A stretch of DNA of 64,000 nt from Pseudomonas fluorescens (GTDB taxonomy: Bacteria > Pseudomonadota > Gammaproteobacteria > Pseudomonadales > Pseudomonadaceae), in NCBI RefSeq assembly GCF_000968015.1, contig NZ_LACH01000014.1, forward strand, positions 36,945 to 100,944, written 5' to 3'. The notes beneath the pieces were generated by a model. That model ran no database searches and was not told the DNA's origin. It saw only the letters and a program-made list of their open reading frames with translations. This document shows positions 51,020-61,345 of this stretch, piece after piece (positions within the stretch are counted from its first letter, which is position 1; every line of letters starts with the position of its first letter). A program made the position numbers and the translations under genes.

Positions 51020-51955
51020 TCAGCGTTTTCCGATACGGAAGCCAAAGCGCGGAAAGTGCACATGCACCACACCGGCCCGCTCGTCTTCACGACGCAGAAT
51101 CAATTCTTCACTGCCCGCAAACAGCAACTCACCCGCCACCGGGTCAACGCCGTAATCGATGGCGGCAATGGCCACCTGCTGGCCAACCTCAAAACCATTC
51201 GGCTCGTCGAATTGCTCATCTGGCAATGCGGCCGGTGTGGCATTGCGCGCAACCTCCAGCGCCTCCTCCGAGCTCATCTCGCTGAACGCGCCATGACCAA
51301 AGCCCAACACGCGACCCAGCCATGCCGAAACCGCCGGATAAGCATCGACCACCGGTGACGTGACGGGCGTGGCTTTGAGGAACCACAACGGATGGGCCAG
51401 GGCAAAGTCGGCAATCGACGGCTCGCCGAACAGGAAGTCGCCCTGCTCGCGCTGAAGCTGTTGCTCCAGACGCGTCATGATAGTCGGCCATTGATGCCGG
51501 GCTTGGTCAGCCGACAACCGTGTGGCGCTGCCACCGCTGAACAACTCCGCGCGATCGGCAATGAACGCCTTGATCGCTTCCGGCGGCATATTGCCGAAGC
51601 GCACAGCGATCGATTCCGGTTGAAACACCAGGCTGACCGCGTGCTGGAACACCACCGAATCCGCCCACGCGGCGAAGGTCGCGGCGATCATTTCCTGACC
51701 TTCCGGGAAGAACGCCGGCAAGGCTTTTTCCTGTTCCAGACGACGGGCGATCAGCGACGTGTCGCAATAGATATCCGCGCCAATCTGCAATACCGGCGTC
51801 TTGCGGTAGCCGCCGGTCAGCGCGGTCAGATCGGGTTTTGGCATCACCGGCGAGATTTTCACCGAGCGCCAGGACAACCCCTTGAAGCCCAGCAGCAAGC
51901 GGGCCTTTTCAGAAAAAGGGGACGTCGGGTAATGATGAAGAATCAACTCGGACAT
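51020..51955 (-). CDS. Glutathione S-transferase family protein, long form
   Basis: The 311-residue protein starts at the ATG at 51955 (MSELILHHYPTSPFSEKARL). A thioredoxin-like N-terminal domain with the substrate loop KTPVLQIG and the glutathione-contact motif CDTSLIARRLE is followed by a helical GST C-domain (about 90-215) and an extra C-terminal part of about 90 residues (EEALEVARNATP onward) not present in standard GSTs. The substrate is unknown. It stands alone. Confidence 0.85.
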   Translation of the reverse strand: MSELILHHYPTSPFSEKARLLLGFKGLSWRSVKISPVMPKPDLTALTGGYRKTPVLQIGADIYCDTSLIARRLEQEKALPAFFPEGQEMIAATFAAWADSVVFQHAVSLVFQPESIAVRFGNMPPEAIKAFIADRAELFSGGSATRLSADQARHQWPTIMTRLEQQLQREQGDFLFGEPSIADFALAHPLWFLKATPVTSPVVDAYPAVSAWLGRVLGFGHGAFSEMSSEEALEVARNATPAALPDEQFDEPNGFEVGQQVAIAAIDYGVDPVAGELLFAGSEELILRREDERAGVVHVHFPRFGFRIGKR

Positions 51956-52043
51956 GCTCGGCTCCGCCGCACGGATAGGGAATCCGCAGCTTAGCGCGCA
52001 TTCCATGTGCAGCCCACCCATCTGCCTGATGGGAACTTATCAG

Positions 52044-52364
52044 TCAGATTGATAAGCCCGTGGCAGCACTCGCCACCAAGCATTCCTTGGCGCTTTTCTT
52101 GAGCTTTTTGATCAGCCGTTCCTGACGCAGCGCTTCGCTTTTGTCGCGGCAGGCTTCGGTGTAGACCAATGCCACGGCAGGGCTGGAGAGAAAAAAGCGC
52201 GCGCCCTTGCCACTCTGGTGGGTGGCGAAGCGGCGCACGGGATCGTCGCTGATCCCGCAGTAAAGCGAACCATTGGCCGCGCGAACGAGGTAGACGAACC
52301 AGGGTTTGCTGACGGGCAGCGTTGGTTCGGCGGCAATGACGGAAGATTCGCTGGCGGTGTTCAC
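52044..52364 (-). CDS. GIY-YIG nuclease-superfamily protein
   Basis: The 106-residue protein starts at the GTG at 52364; a TTG at 52391 would add nine residues. The single GIY-YIG domain reads [19 protein letters not shown], followed by [14 protein letters not shown] and the Glu-containing helix [14 protein letters not shown], as in the UPF0213/YhbQ group. The first 25 residues are low-complexity. YhbQ-type proteins are thought to cut or bind DNA; activity here is inferred. Confidence 0.85.
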   Translation of the reverse strand: MNTASESSVIAAEPTLPVSKPWFVYLVRAANGSLYCGISDDPVRRFATHQSGKGARFFLSSPAVALVYTEACRDKSEALRQERLIKKLKKSAKECLVASAATGLSI

Positions 52365-52403
52365 GTGACGATCAAGGCTTGTAGGAAACAAGCCGCGATC
52401 TTA

Positions 52404-52874
52404 TCAGCGACTGGCCTGGAATGCCTTCAGCCCCTTCAAGGCTTGAGCGCGCACGGCGTTTCTCACCGCCGGCGTCCAGCCCAACAACAGCCCCTTGAAA
52501 CCCAACGCCTGTCGGGACCAGGCCCACAGATCGAAGCTGTCGTGATGCTCGCAAATCTTGCCGTCGCGAAAAACAAAGCGTGCCTGAATGTCGTTGACCA
52601 CGGTGTTGCCGGTCTGGCTGAACAGGTACGTCGCCACCCAATGGGCGCCGCCCGTGCGCTCATCGCTGCGCACGTTATCGAACGTCAGGGAAAAATCCTT
52701 GGCCCGGGTAGTGAGCATGCGCCACATGTCGCCGGCATTGCGGCCGCGCAGTTCGCCGAACGCCGGATCACTGAACACCACGTCGTCGGTATAGCAGGCG
52801 CTCATGGCCTCGGCATCCAGCCGCTGGAAGGCTTGGTAGAACTGGGTGATCAATGCGTTGTGGGCATCACTCAT
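52404..52874 (-). CDS. NTF2-like (SnoaL-type) protein
   Basis: The 156-residue protein starts at the ATG at 52874. The start NALITQFYQAFQRLDAEAMSACYTDD with the following DVVFSDPAFGELRG is the typical NTF2-like opening, and KICEHHDSFDLWAWSRQ comes near the end. Such proteins are either small enzymes or ligand-binding folds; no catalytic set can be named. It lies 39 bases downstream of the GIY-YIG start region, on the same strand. Confidence 0.82.
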   Translation of the reverse strand: MSDAHNALITQFYQAFQRLDAEAMSACYTDDVVFSDPAFGELRGRNAGDMWRMLTTRAKDFSLTFDNVRSDERTGGAHWVATYLFSQTGNTVVNDIQARFVFRDGKICEHHDSFDLWAWSRQALGFKGLLLGWTPAVRNAVRAQALKGLKAFQASR

Positions 52875-52986
52875 GGGCAGGCTCCCTGACGTGCAAAGTG
52901 GTTTCAAAAGATTGCCTGCACGATAGTCAACAAACGCGCGAAACACTATCGGCATTCGTGAGCCGAATACCGACAGTGTGCGGGTG

Positions 52987-54294
52987 TCAGACCTTTTCGC
53001 TTACGACCTGGACGTACAACGAACGTCCGGCGCCGAGGCCAGCGATGATCGCCCCAAGACCGATGATGCCGAATATCCAGCCCAAGGCGTTCCAGCCGCC
53101 GGTCCAGTCATGCACGATGCCGACCGCGAACGGCCCCATGGACGCCAGGGTGTAACCGAAGCCTTGGGCCATGCTCGACAGATTCGCTGCGACATGGGCG
53201 TCCCGCGAACGCAGCACGATCAGGGTCAACGCCAGACTGAACGTACCGCCCTGCCCCAGACCCAGCAGGATCGCCCACCCCCACAAGCCTTCGATCGGTG
53301 CATAAAGACAACCGAACAGGCCGCCAAGGGTCAGCAGCATGACGATGACAATCGCCAGACGCTGATCCTTGCCGCGCGTCGCCAGCCATGGCGCCGCCAG
53401 TGAACTCGCCAACTGAACGATGACCGAGCCTGACAGCACCAGACCCGCCTGGGTCGGCGTCAGGCCGCGACCGATCAGGATCGACGGCAACCAGCCGAAC
53501 ACGATGTAGGCCAGAGAAGATTGCAGGCCCATGTAGAGCGTCACTTGCCAGGCCAGTGGATCACGCAACAGACCGCGAACCCGATACGCGACGTTGTGCG
53601 CGCCGTGTTTCTGCCCGACTTGTGGCAACCAGAAAATCGCCGCGACCAATGCCGGAACCACCCAGAAGCCGAGGCCCAAGGCCCAGCTCTTGTCGAAATG
53701 CTCGCTCAACGGCACGGTCGCGCCCGCGGCCATTGCCGCCCCCAGGCACAGGGCCATGGTGTAGACGCCGGTCATGGTGCCCGCGTGTTTCGCGAAGTCG
53801 CGCTTAACGATGCCGGGCAGCAATACGCCGATTACGCCGATGCTCGCGCCGGCCAGCACGCTGCCGGCAAACAGGCCGATCTCGCCGAACGAACTGCGCA
53901 GGATGATCCCGCCGGCCAACATCAAGAGAATGCCCAGCACCACTCGCTCGGCGCCAAAACGTCGTGCCAGCACGGGCGCCAGCGGTGCAAACAAGCCGAG
54001 GCACAGCACCGGCAACGTCGTCAGCAAACCGGCCTGGGCTGCCGACAAACCGAGGGTTTTCGACACCTCGCTGAGCATCGGCGCCATGCTCGACAGCGCC
54101 GGGCGCAGGTTCAGCGCCACCAGGATCAGCCCCAGCAGCAACAGCCACGGACGACGCAGGATCGGGTGACTTTGCTGGACCTGTTCGTCATCCGCCTCGG
54201 CGTCGATCAGCAGCTCTTCGAGCTCTGCCGTGCGCTTGGGCTGCGTGATGTGGCTGTTGCTGCTGGACATGGGGTTCTCGGTTTCAAGGTTCAT
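52987..54294 (-). CDS. MFS transporter, CynX/NimT type
   Basis: The 435-residue protein (427 from the ATG at 54270) has 12 membrane segments of the cyanate-permease subfamily, with LVALNLRPALSSMAPML in helix 1 and GVLLPGIVKRDFAKHAGTMTG. An acidic N-terminal tail (ELEELLIDAEADDEQ) precedes the first helix. Members carry nitroimidazole resistance (NimT) or cyanate functions; no substrate can be assigned. It overlaps the end of its GntR neighbour, which probably regulates it. Confidence 0.88.
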   Translation of the reverse strand: MNLETENPMSSSNSHITQPKRTAELEELLIDAEADDEQVQQSHPILRRPWLLLLGLILVALNLRPALSSMAPMLSEVSKTLGLSAAQAGLLTTLPVLCLGLFAPLAPVLARRFGAERVVLGILLMLAGGIILRSSFGEIGLFAGSVLAGASIGVIGVLLPGIVKRDFAKHAGTMTGVYTMALCLGAAMAAGATVPLSEHFDKSWALGLGFWVVPALVAAIFWLPQVGQKHGAHNVAYRVRGLLRDPLAWQVTLYMGLQSSLAYIVFGWLPSILIGRGLTPTQAGLVLSGSVIVQLASSLAAPWLATRGKDQRLAIVIVMLLTLGGLFGCLYAPIEGLWGWAILLGLGQGGTFSLALTLIVLRSRDAHVAANLSSMAQGFGYTLASMGPFAVGIVHDWTGGWNALGWIFGIIGLGAIIAGLGAGRSLYVQVVSEKV

Positions 54295-54943
54295 TGATCA
54301 ACTGCCTCGACAGGGCTTTGGCCCTTTCCGGATCGCGTTGCTCGACGGCATCAAGCAGTTCGATATGAAGGTCGAACACTTCTTGGCGTCGGGGAGAAAT
54401 GTTCAGGGTTTCGCGCAATTGCGCACCGACAACGCTGGAGAAATAGCGGTACAGCTCGCTGAGCGTCGGGTTATGCGCGGCGTCCACCAAACGTCGGTGG
54501 AACACCAGATCGCAGGCGATATACGTGTCGAGATCGCCGTGGTAGTGGCTGCCGCTGACGCCCAACGCCTCGCGCAATGCCACCAAGTCTTCGTCGGTAC
54601 GCCGCAATGCGGCCAGGCCGATGGCCTCGACTTCCAGAATGTGCCGAGTTTCCCGGGCCTGTTCATGGGAACAGCGGGACAACGCCTTCAGGGTGTCCAG
54701 TGGATCGACCACCGCCCGCAGGTAGCTGCCGTCGCCCTGACGAATTTCGATCAACCCGGAAAACGCCAATACGCGCATGGCTTCACGCACGGTATTGCGA
54801 CTGATGCCCAGCTCTGCGGACAGCTCAGGTTCGGTGGGTAAACGCTGGCCCACCGTCCACACGCCTTCGGTGATGCGCAGGCGTAACTGGTCCAGTGCCT
54901 GGTCGACCAGGGACCGTTTAACTAGCGGAGAAATGTCTGACAT
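54284..54943 (-). CDS. GntR-family regulator, FadR (FCD) subfamily
   Basis: The 219-residue protein starts at the ATG at 54943. The winged helix (about 10-75) reads RLPTEPELSAELGISRNTVRE, and an all-helical FCD ligand domain follows (about 85-215) with the usual Asp/His metal-site residues. It overlaps the MFS gene by 11 bases, so the two form an operon. Two dyads over its promoter suggest self-regulation. The ligand is unknown; the MFS substrate is the natural candidate. Confidence 0.92.
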   Translation of the reverse strand: MSDISPLVKRSLVDQALDQLRLRITEGVWTVGQRLPTEPELSAELGISRNTVREAMRVLAFSGLIEIRQGDGSYLRAVVDPLDTLKALSRCSHEQARETRHILEVEAIGLAALRRTDEDLVALREALGVSGSHYHGDLDTYIACDLVFHRRLVDAAHNPTLSELYRYFSSVVGAQLRETLNISPRRQEVFDLHIELLDAVEQRDPERAKALSRQLINEP

Positions 54944-54955
54944 AGGATTCGCCCT

Positions 54956-54996
54956 TTCATCCAATCATAGGATGAATTTTCTGACATGTTAGTCAG
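54956..54996 (-). promoter_or_regulatory. Promoter with two operators for the GntR-MFS operon
   Basis: On the minus strand, a -35 CTAACA (54987-54992) and a -10 TATGAT (54964-54969) are 17 bases apart. Dyad TTCATCC-N7-GGATGAA (54956-54976) covers the -10 and dyad CTGAC-N6-GTCAG (54981-54996) covers the -35. Confidence 0.65.
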
Positions 54997-55057
54997 CTAC
55001 GTGTAGGACGGCAACCGCCTACGGTCAGGGAGAGGGAAATGGAGCGAGATTTTCGAT

Positions 55058-55086
55058 TAGTCAAAATCACCCTTTAAGGGTAATTT
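55058..55086 (+). promoter_or_regulatory. mqsRA promoter and MqsA-type operator
   Basis: -35 TAGTCA (55058-55063) and -10 TAATTT (55081-55086) are 17 bases apart. The spacer holds the palindrome ACCCT-TTA-AGGGT (55069-55081), the same shape as the AACCT-N3-AGGTT sites bound by E. coli MqsA. Confidence 0.7.
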
Positions 55087-55109
55087 TAAGGACAGGTAAG
55101 CGGCTTCTT

Positions 55110-55421
55110 ATGGAAAAGAACACCCCCCATTATGACTTGGCGGTGGTCAAGTCAGAGGTCATCCGATTAGGGACAAAGGCATTTACCGGAGCGGCACGGG
55201 AAGGCGGCCGACGACTTGATTTGAGCCTTTCCCAAATGCTGCAAATCGTTTATTCGCTGGAAAACAGGATGTTGCACAAATCGATGACGACCTTTGCCGA
55301 CCATCGCATCTGGCAGGACGTTTATCACATGAAGATTCAAGGCCTGGAGATTTACATCAAAGTGACCTACCGCCCCGGTGGTGGGCCTCCAGTAATCTCC
55401 TTCAAGGAGAAAAATGCATGA
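55110..55421 (+). CDS. mqsR: MqsR-family toxin (mRNA interferase)
   Basis: The 103-residue RelE-fold endoribonuclease belongs to a type II toxin-antitoxin pair; E. coli MqsR cuts mRNA mainly at GCU. The strongest match is KSMTTFADHRIWQDVY (57-72), with the catalytic residues Lys57, Gln69 and Tyr82 corresponding to E. coli Lys56, Gln68 and Tyr81, and the C-terminal VISFKEKNA. All catalytic residues are present, so it should be active. It precedes and overlaps mqsA by four bases (ATGA). The toxin-first order and the upstream palindrome match the E. coli system. Confidence 0.95.
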   Translation: MEKNTPHYDLAVVKSEVIRLGTKAFTGAAREGGRRLDLSLSQMLQIVYSLENRMLHKSMTTFADHRIWQDVYHMKIQGLEIYIKVTYRPGGGPPVISFKEKNA

Positions 55422-55900
55422 ATGGAAAGCAATGTTTCAGCTGCGGTACTCATGATGGGCTGCAGCACTTCGATGGGCGCAGCTTCACCATCGACTTCAA
55501 ACAGATGACACGCCAGGTAGGTGACATTTCAGGCTACGAGTGTCGGGTTTGCGGCGAAATCGAATTCGATGATGGCAGCGCCGAACGATACTCCCAGGCG
55601 AGTGATCAACTGCTGGTTGATTGCCGTCAACTTATGGCCGCCGAGATGAAGCGTATCCGCCGCAAGCTGAAGCTCTCGCAAAAGGAAGCGGTGAAATTGC
55701 TCTCGGGTGGCGGCCACAACGCTTTTTCCCGTTATGAGCGCGCTGAACTGGCACCGCCCCAACCGTTATTTATGCTGATGCGCCTGCTTGATCGGCATCC
55801 AGAATTACTGAGCGACGTGCAGGTACTTGGCGAAGGTGCAGACTTGCAAAGCCTATTGGCAAACCTCGATCAGTTACCCCCATCCGCGCTTGCTTCCTGA
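55418..55900 (+). CDS. mqsA: MqsA-family antitoxin and repressor
   Basis: The 160-residue antitoxin has an N-terminal zinc-binding domain (Cys6, Cys9, Cys42, Cys45) that neutralises MqsR and a C-terminal helix-turn-helix with the DNA-contact segment NAFSRYER (Asn101, Arg105, as E. coli Asn97 and Arg101). It is about 29 residues longer than E. coli MqsA; most of the extra length is a C-terminal tail after LDRHPELLSDV (VLGEGADLQSLLANLDQL). It should bind the palindrome at 55069-55081 and repress the operon. A bidirectional terminator follows. Confidence 0.95.
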   Translation: MNGKQCFSCGTHDGLQHFDGRSFTIDFKQMTRQVGDISGYECRVCGEIEFDDGSAERYSQASDQLLVDCRQLMAAEMKRIRRKLKLSQKEAVKLLSGGGHNAFSRYERAELAPPQPLFMLMRLLDRHPELLSDVQVLGEGADLQSLLANLDQLPPSALAS

Positions 55901-55916
55901 CCCAAACCCCAGACAA

Positions 55917-55948
55917 AAATAAACCCGGAACACTGTCCGGGTTTATTT
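55917..55948. terminator. Bidirectional terminator between mqsA and aapP
   Basis: Perfect 12-base-pair stem AAATAAACCCGG/CCGGGTTTATTT with an eight-base loop, serving both convergent operons. Confidence 0.95.
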
Positions 55949-55964
55949 CTTTACCAACCGCCAA

Positions 55965-56729
55965 TCAATGCAGGATCTGGCTCAGGAACAGCTTGGTACG
56001 CTCATTCTGCGGGTTATCGAAGAAGTCGTTCGGCGCAGCCTGCTCAACGATTTCGCCCTTGTCCATGAAGATCACACGGTTGGCCACGGTGCGGGCGAAG
56101 CCCATTTCGTGGGTCACGCAGAGCATGGTCATGCCGTCTTCGGCCAGGCCGATCATGGTGTCCAGCACCTCTTTCACCATTTCCGGGTCGAGGGCCGAGG
56201 TCGGTTCGTCGAACAGCATGATTTTCGGTTTCATGCACAGGGCGCGGGCAATCGCCACACGCTGTTGCTGACCGCCGGACAGTTGCCCCGGGAATTTATG
56301 CGCCTGCTCCGGAATGCGGACGCGTTCCAGGTAATGCATGGCGATTTCTTCGGCCTTGCGCTTGGGCATCTTGCGCACCCACATCGGCGCCAGGGTGCAG
56401 TTCTGCAGGATGGTCAGGTGCGGGAACAGGTTGAAGTGCTGGAACACCATGCCGACTTCACGACGGACCGATTCGATCTGCTTGAGGTCGTTGGTCAGCT
56501 CCACACCATCGACCACGATGCGGCCCTGCTGGTGTTCTTCCAGACGATTGAGGCAACGAATGGTGGTGGATTTACCGGAACCCGACGGGCCACACAGGAC
56601 GATACGCTCGCCCTGTTTAACGTTCAGATTGATGTCTTTCAACACGTGGAACTGGCCGTACCACTTGTTCACGCCCTGCATCTGAATAATGCCTTCAGGG
56701 TTCACAGGCTTTTTGATTGCTTCGCTCAT
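55965..56729 (-). CDS. aapP: General L-amino-acid ABC transporter, ATPase
   Basis: Energises the aapJQMP uptake system. From the ATG at 56729 it has 254 residues; 36 upstream codons lie over the end of aapM and are rejected. Walker A is GPSGSGKST (47-55), the signature LSGGQQQR, Walker [13 protein letters not shown] and the switch His in CVTHEMGFA. It is ten bases downstream of aapM and last in the operon. Confidence 0.95.
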   Translation of the reverse strand: MSEAIKKPVNPEGIIQMQGVNKWYGQFHVLKDINLNVKQGERIVLCGPSGSGKSTTIRCLNRLEEHQQGRIVVDGVELTNDLKQIESVRREVGMVFQHFNLFPHLTILQNCTLAPMWVRKMPKRKAEEIAMHYLERVRIPEQAHKFPGQLSGGQQQRVAIARALCMKPKIMLFDEPTSALDPEMVKEVLDTMIGLAEDGMTMLCVTHEMGFARTVANRVIFMDKGEIVEQAAPNDFFDNPQNERTKLFLSQILH

Positions 56730-56739
56730 TACAGAACTC

Positions 56740-57837
56740 CTAACGCTTGTGGCCAGTGTCGAGCTTGCGTTCCAGATGCATGGAATAGCGCGACATACCA
56801 AAACAGAAAATCCAGAACACCAGGGCCGCGAACACATAGCCTTCGGTGGCCATGCCCAACCATTTCGGGTCGGCGGCGGCTTGTTTGACGCTGTTGAGCA
56901 AGTCGAACAGGCCGATGATGATCACCAGGCTCGTGTCCTTGAACAGCGCAATGAAGGTGTTGACGATGCCAGGGATTACCAGCTTCAGGGCTTGCGGCAG
57001 AATCACCAGGCCCATGCTGCGCCAGTAACCGAGGCCCATCGCTGCAGCCGCTTCGTACTGACCTTTGGGAATCGCTTGCAGACCGCCGCGCACCACTTCG
57101 GCCACGTAGGCCGACTGGAACAGGATCACGCCGATCAGCGCCCGCAACAGTTTGTCGAAGTTCATGCCTTCAGGCAGGAACAACGGCAGCATCACCGAGG
57201 ACATGAACAGCACCGTGATCAACGGCACGCCGCGCCAGAATTCGATGAAGGTCACGCAGACCACGCGAATCGCCGGCATGTTCGAACGACGGCCCAGCGC
57301 CAGGATGATACCCAGCGGCAATGCACCGGCAATACCGACGGTGGCGATCACCAGGGTCAGCATCAGCCCGCCCCACTGACTGGTCGCCACGGTGCTCAGA
57401 CCGAAGAGGCCGCCATGCAACAGGAAGTAGGCAATGATCGGGTACAGCACCAGGAAGCTCAGCCCGTATACCGCTTTACGGTGAAAGCGCGAGATAAACA
57501 ACGGTGCCACGCCGATGACCGCCAGCCACACGGTCAGGTCCACGCGCCAGCGCAGGTCTGCCGGGTAGTAGCCGTACATGAACTGGCCGAAGCGCTGCTG
57601 GATGAACACCCAGCAGGCGCCCTCCTTCGTGCAGTCGGCGCGCGTGGTGCCGACCCAGTTGGCATCGAGGATCGCCCAATGCAGGATCGGCGGCACCACC
57701 AGGTAGATCAGGTAGAACGCGAACAGGGTCAGCAGGGTGTTGAGCCAGCTGGAGAACATGTTGGCGCGCATCCACGCCACCGGCCCGAAGACTTTGATCG
57801 GTGGCGGCATGTCAGGTTTGAAAGTATGAGTCGTCAT
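56740..57837 (-). CDS. aapM: General L-amino-acid ABC transporter, permease AapM
   Basis: One of two membrane subunits. The 365-residue protein has about eight helices and carries the permease coupling motif [15 protein letters not shown]...[18 protein letters not shown] near the C-terminal third (quoted in parts). The long N-terminal region with a large periplasmic loop ([16 protein letters not shown]) is typical of AapM. It sits ten bases after aapQ. Confidence 0.94.
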   Translation of the reverse strand: MTTHTFKPDMPPPIKVFGPVAWMRANMFSSWLNTLLTLFAFYLIYLVVPPILHWAILDANWVGTTRADCTKEGACWVFIQQRFGQFMYGYYPADLRWRVDLTVWLAVIGVAPLFISRFHRKAVYGLSFLVLYPIIAYFLLHGGLFGLSTVATSQWGGLMLTLVIATVGIAGALPLGIILALGRRSNMPAIRVVCVTFIEFWRGVPLITVLFMSSVMLPLFLPEGMNFDKLLRALIGVILFQSAYVAEVVRGGLQAIPKGQYEAAAAMGLGYWRSMGLVILPQALKLVIPGIVNTFIALFKDTSLVIIIGLFDLLNSVKQAAADPKWLGMATEGYVFAALVFWIFCFGMSRYSMHLERKLDTGHKR

Positions 57838-57847
57838 GCGCTTTTCC

Positions 57848-59029
57848 TTACCGCTCGATCAGCGCAATGCGCTTGTTGTACCAGTTCATCAGCAGGGAAA
57901 TGCTGATACTGATCGCCAGGTACACGCTCATGGTGATGGCAATCACCTCGATCGCCTGTCCGGTCTGGTTCAGCACCGTACCGGCAAACAACGAGACCAT
58001 TTCCGGATAACCGATACCGGCCGCCAGCGAGGAGTTCTTCGCCAGGTTCAGGTATTGGCTGGTCAGCGGTGGAATGATCACGCGCAGGGCTTGCGGGATG
58101 ATCACCTTGCGCAGGGTCGGACCGTTGCGCAATCCCAACGAGTGCGCCGCTTCCGTCTGGCCGTGGCTGACCGACTTGATGCCCGAACGCACGATCTCGG
58201 CGATAAACGCCGCGGTGTACACCGTCAGGGCCAGGGTCAGCGCCAGCAGTTCCGGGATCAGCACCCAGCCACCGACGAAGTTGAAGCCTTGCAGCTTCGG
58301 CATTTCCCAGTGCAGCGGCGCGCCGAAGATCAATGCGCACAGCGCAGGGATCGCAAAGAACAGCGCCAGACCCACCCAGAACTTGTGGAACGGTACGCCG
58401 GTCGCTTCGAAGCGTTTGGTTGCCCAGCGGCTCATCAGCACGATGGCGACGATGGCCACGACGATGCTCACCACAAACGGCCAGAAACCATCCGCCGTCA
58501 ATGCGGCCGGCATGTTCAGGCCACGGCTGCTGACAAAGAAGGTGTCGCCGAAGTTATGGCTGTTGCGTGGCCCCGGCATGGTCAGGAACACCGCGAAGTA
58601 CCAGAACAGGATTTGCAGCAGCGGCGGAATGTTACGAAAAACCTCTACATACACCGTCGCCAGCTTGGCAATGATCCAGTTCTTCGACAGCCGTGACACA
58701 CCAACGATGAACCCGAGGATCGTCGCCAGGATCACGCCGATGAAGGTCACCAGCAGCGTGTTGAGCAGGCCGATGACAAACACCCGGGCATACGAGTCCG
58801 ATTCGGTGTAGTCGATCAGGTGTTGAGCGATGCCGAAACCGGCACTGCGCTCAAGAAAGCTGAAGCCGGAGGTAATGCCCCGGTGTTGAAGGTTGGTCTG
58901 TGTGTTATCGAACAGATACCAGCCCATCGAGACCACCGCCACAATGGTGATGATCTGAAATAGCCACGCACGCACTTTTGGATCGCTGAGGCTGAGCCTC
59001 TGCTTTGGTGCGCCGATTGAATTTTGCAT
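57848..59029 (-). CDS. aapQ: General L-amino-acid ABC transporter, permease AapQ
   Basis: Partner of AapM in the membrane. The 393-residue protein has about eight helices, the family N-terminus with SDPKVRAWLFQIITIV, and the coupling loop EIVRSGIKSVSHGQTEAAHS. It follows aapJ by 65 bases, which contain a strong hairpin. Confidence 0.94.
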   Translation of the reverse strand: MQNSIGAPKQRLSLSDPKVRAWLFQIITIVAVVSMGWYLFDNTQTNLQHRGITSGFSFLERSAGFGIAQHLIDYTESDSYARVFVIGLLNTLLVTFIGVILATILGFIVGVSRLSKNWIIAKLATVYVEVFRNIPPLLQILFWYFAVFLTMPGPRNSHNFGDTFFVSSRGLNMPAALTADGFWPFVVSIVVAIVAIVLMSRWATKRFEATGVPFHKFWVGLALFFAIPALCALIFGAPLHWEMPKLQGFNFVGGWVLIPELLALTLALTVYTAAFIAEIVRSGIKSVSHGQTEAAHSLGLRNGPTLRKVIIPQALRVIIPPLTSQYLNLAKNSSLAAGIGYPEMVSLFAGTVLNQTGQAIEVIAITMSVYLAISISISLLMNWYNKRIALIER

Positions 59030-59058
59030 GAAGTGCCCCGCAAATAATGGAACAGAAC

Positions 59059-59087
59059 ATCACCCGGTGGTTGGCCCACCGGGTGAT
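59059..59087 (-). promoter_or_regulatory. Intercistronic hairpin aapJ-aapQ
   Basis: Perfect 12-base-pair GC-rich stem ATCACCCGGTGG/CCACCGGGTGAT with a five-base loop, seven bases after the aapJ stop. It probably protects the aapJ message and lowers expression of the downstream membrane genes. Confidence 0.75.
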
Positions 59088-59094
59088 AGAACCA

Positions 59095-60123
59095 TCAGCG
59101 CACTGGTGGTGCGTATTGAATGCCGCCGTTGTTCCACAGGGCGTTCAGCCCGCGGTCGATGGCCAGTGGAGTGCCTTTGCCGAGGTTTTTCTCGAACACT
59201 TCACCGTAGTTACCCACTTGCTTGACGATCTGCACGACCCAGTCTTTCTTCACTTTCAGGTCTTTGCCGTATTCACCGTCAGTGCCCAGCAGACGAGCGA
59301 CGTCCGGGTTCTTGGTGGCTTTGGCTTCAGCTTCAACGTTTTTCTGGGTGATACCCATTTCTTCAGCGTTGAGCATCGCGAACAGGGTCCACTTGACGAT
59401 GCTGAACCACTCTTCGTCGCCTTTACGCACGACCGGGCCCAGAGGCTCCTTGGAGATGGTTTCCGGCAGAACGACGTAGTCGGTCGGGGTCGCCAGCTTG
59501 CTGCGTTGTGCGTAGAGCTGGGATTTGTCGGAAGTCAGCACGTCGCAACGACCGGATTCCAGCGACTTGGCGCTTTCATCGGAGGTGTCGAAGGTGATCG
59601 GGGTGTACTTCAGACCGTTACCGCGGAAGTAGTCGGAAACGTTCAGCTCGGTGGTGGTACCGGCTTGAATGCAGATGGTGGCGCCGTCGAGCTCTTTCGC
59701 GCTCTTCACGCCCAGCTTGTTGTTCACCAGGAAGCCGATGCCGTCGTAGTACGTCACGCCAGCAAACACCAGGCCCATGCCCGAATCGCGGGAGCTGGTC
59801 CAGGTGGTGTTACGCGACAGCACGTCGATTTCGCCGGACTGCAGCGCGGTGAAACGCTCTTTGGCGTTCAACTGGCTGAATTTGACCTTGGTCGCGTCGC
59901 CGAACACGGCAGCGGCCACAGCGCGGCAGACGTCAGCATCGATGCCGATGATCTTGCCAGTGGAGTCTGGAACCGAGAAGCCAGGCAGACCGTCACTGAC
60001 GCCGCACTGTACGAAACCTTTCTTCTGCACTGCATCCAGGGTTGCACCCGCCTGAGCGAACCCACTGACACCGAGTACTGCGGCTGCAGTCACGATCGCC
60101 AGGGTGGATTTCAACATCTTCAT
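59095..60123 (-). CDS. aapJ: General L-amino-acid ABC transporter, binding protein AapJ
   Basis: Periplasmic solute-binding subunit. The 342-residue protein has a signal peptide (about 1-25, ends GFAQA) and a family-3 binding fold with the motif IIGIDADVCRAVAAAVFGD and the later DVLSRNTTWTSSRDSGMGLVF (quoted in parts). Aap systems take up many L-amino acids; the range here is inferred. It is first in the operon. The ribosome site GGAGG follows an A-rich ACAACAAGAGC candidate Hfq/Crc site. Confidence 0.95.
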   Translation of the reverse strand: MKMLKSTLAIVTAAAVLGVSGFAQAGATLDAVQKKGFVQCGVSDGLPGFSVPDSTGKIIGIDADVCRAVAAAVFGDATKVKFSQLNAKERFTALQSGEIDVLSRNTTWTSSRDSGMGLVFAGVTYYDGIGFLVNNKLGVKSAKELDGATICIQAGTTTELNVSDYFRGNGLKYTPITFDTSDESAKSLESGRCDVLTSDKSQLYAQRSKLATPTDYVVLPETISKEPLGPVVRKGDEEWFSIVKWTLFAMLNAEEMGITQKNVEAEAKATKNPDVARLLGTDGEYGKDLKVKKDWVVQIVKQVGNYGEVFEKNLGKGTPLAIDRGLNALWNNGGIQYAPPVR

Positions 60124-60139
60124 TCAAACCTCCAGTTTT

Positions 60140-60150
60140 GCTCTTGTTGT
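60140..60150 (-). promoter_or_regulatory. Candidate Hfq/Crc motif upstream of aapJ
   Basis: On the minus strand ACAACAAGAGC lies five bases upstream of the TGGAGG ribosome site of aapJ. It fits the AAN-repeat pattern recognised by Hfq-Crc in pseudomonads. Confidence 0.6.
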
Positions 60151-61247
<1,097 letters not shown>

Positions 61248-61345
61248 CTGTTTATGTGAAAAGCAGCCCATTGATCCATCCCACTACGCCGCGCCCGATT
61301 CTTGCATTACACTGGCCGGCGTATATTCCTTAACCAATTGATGAG

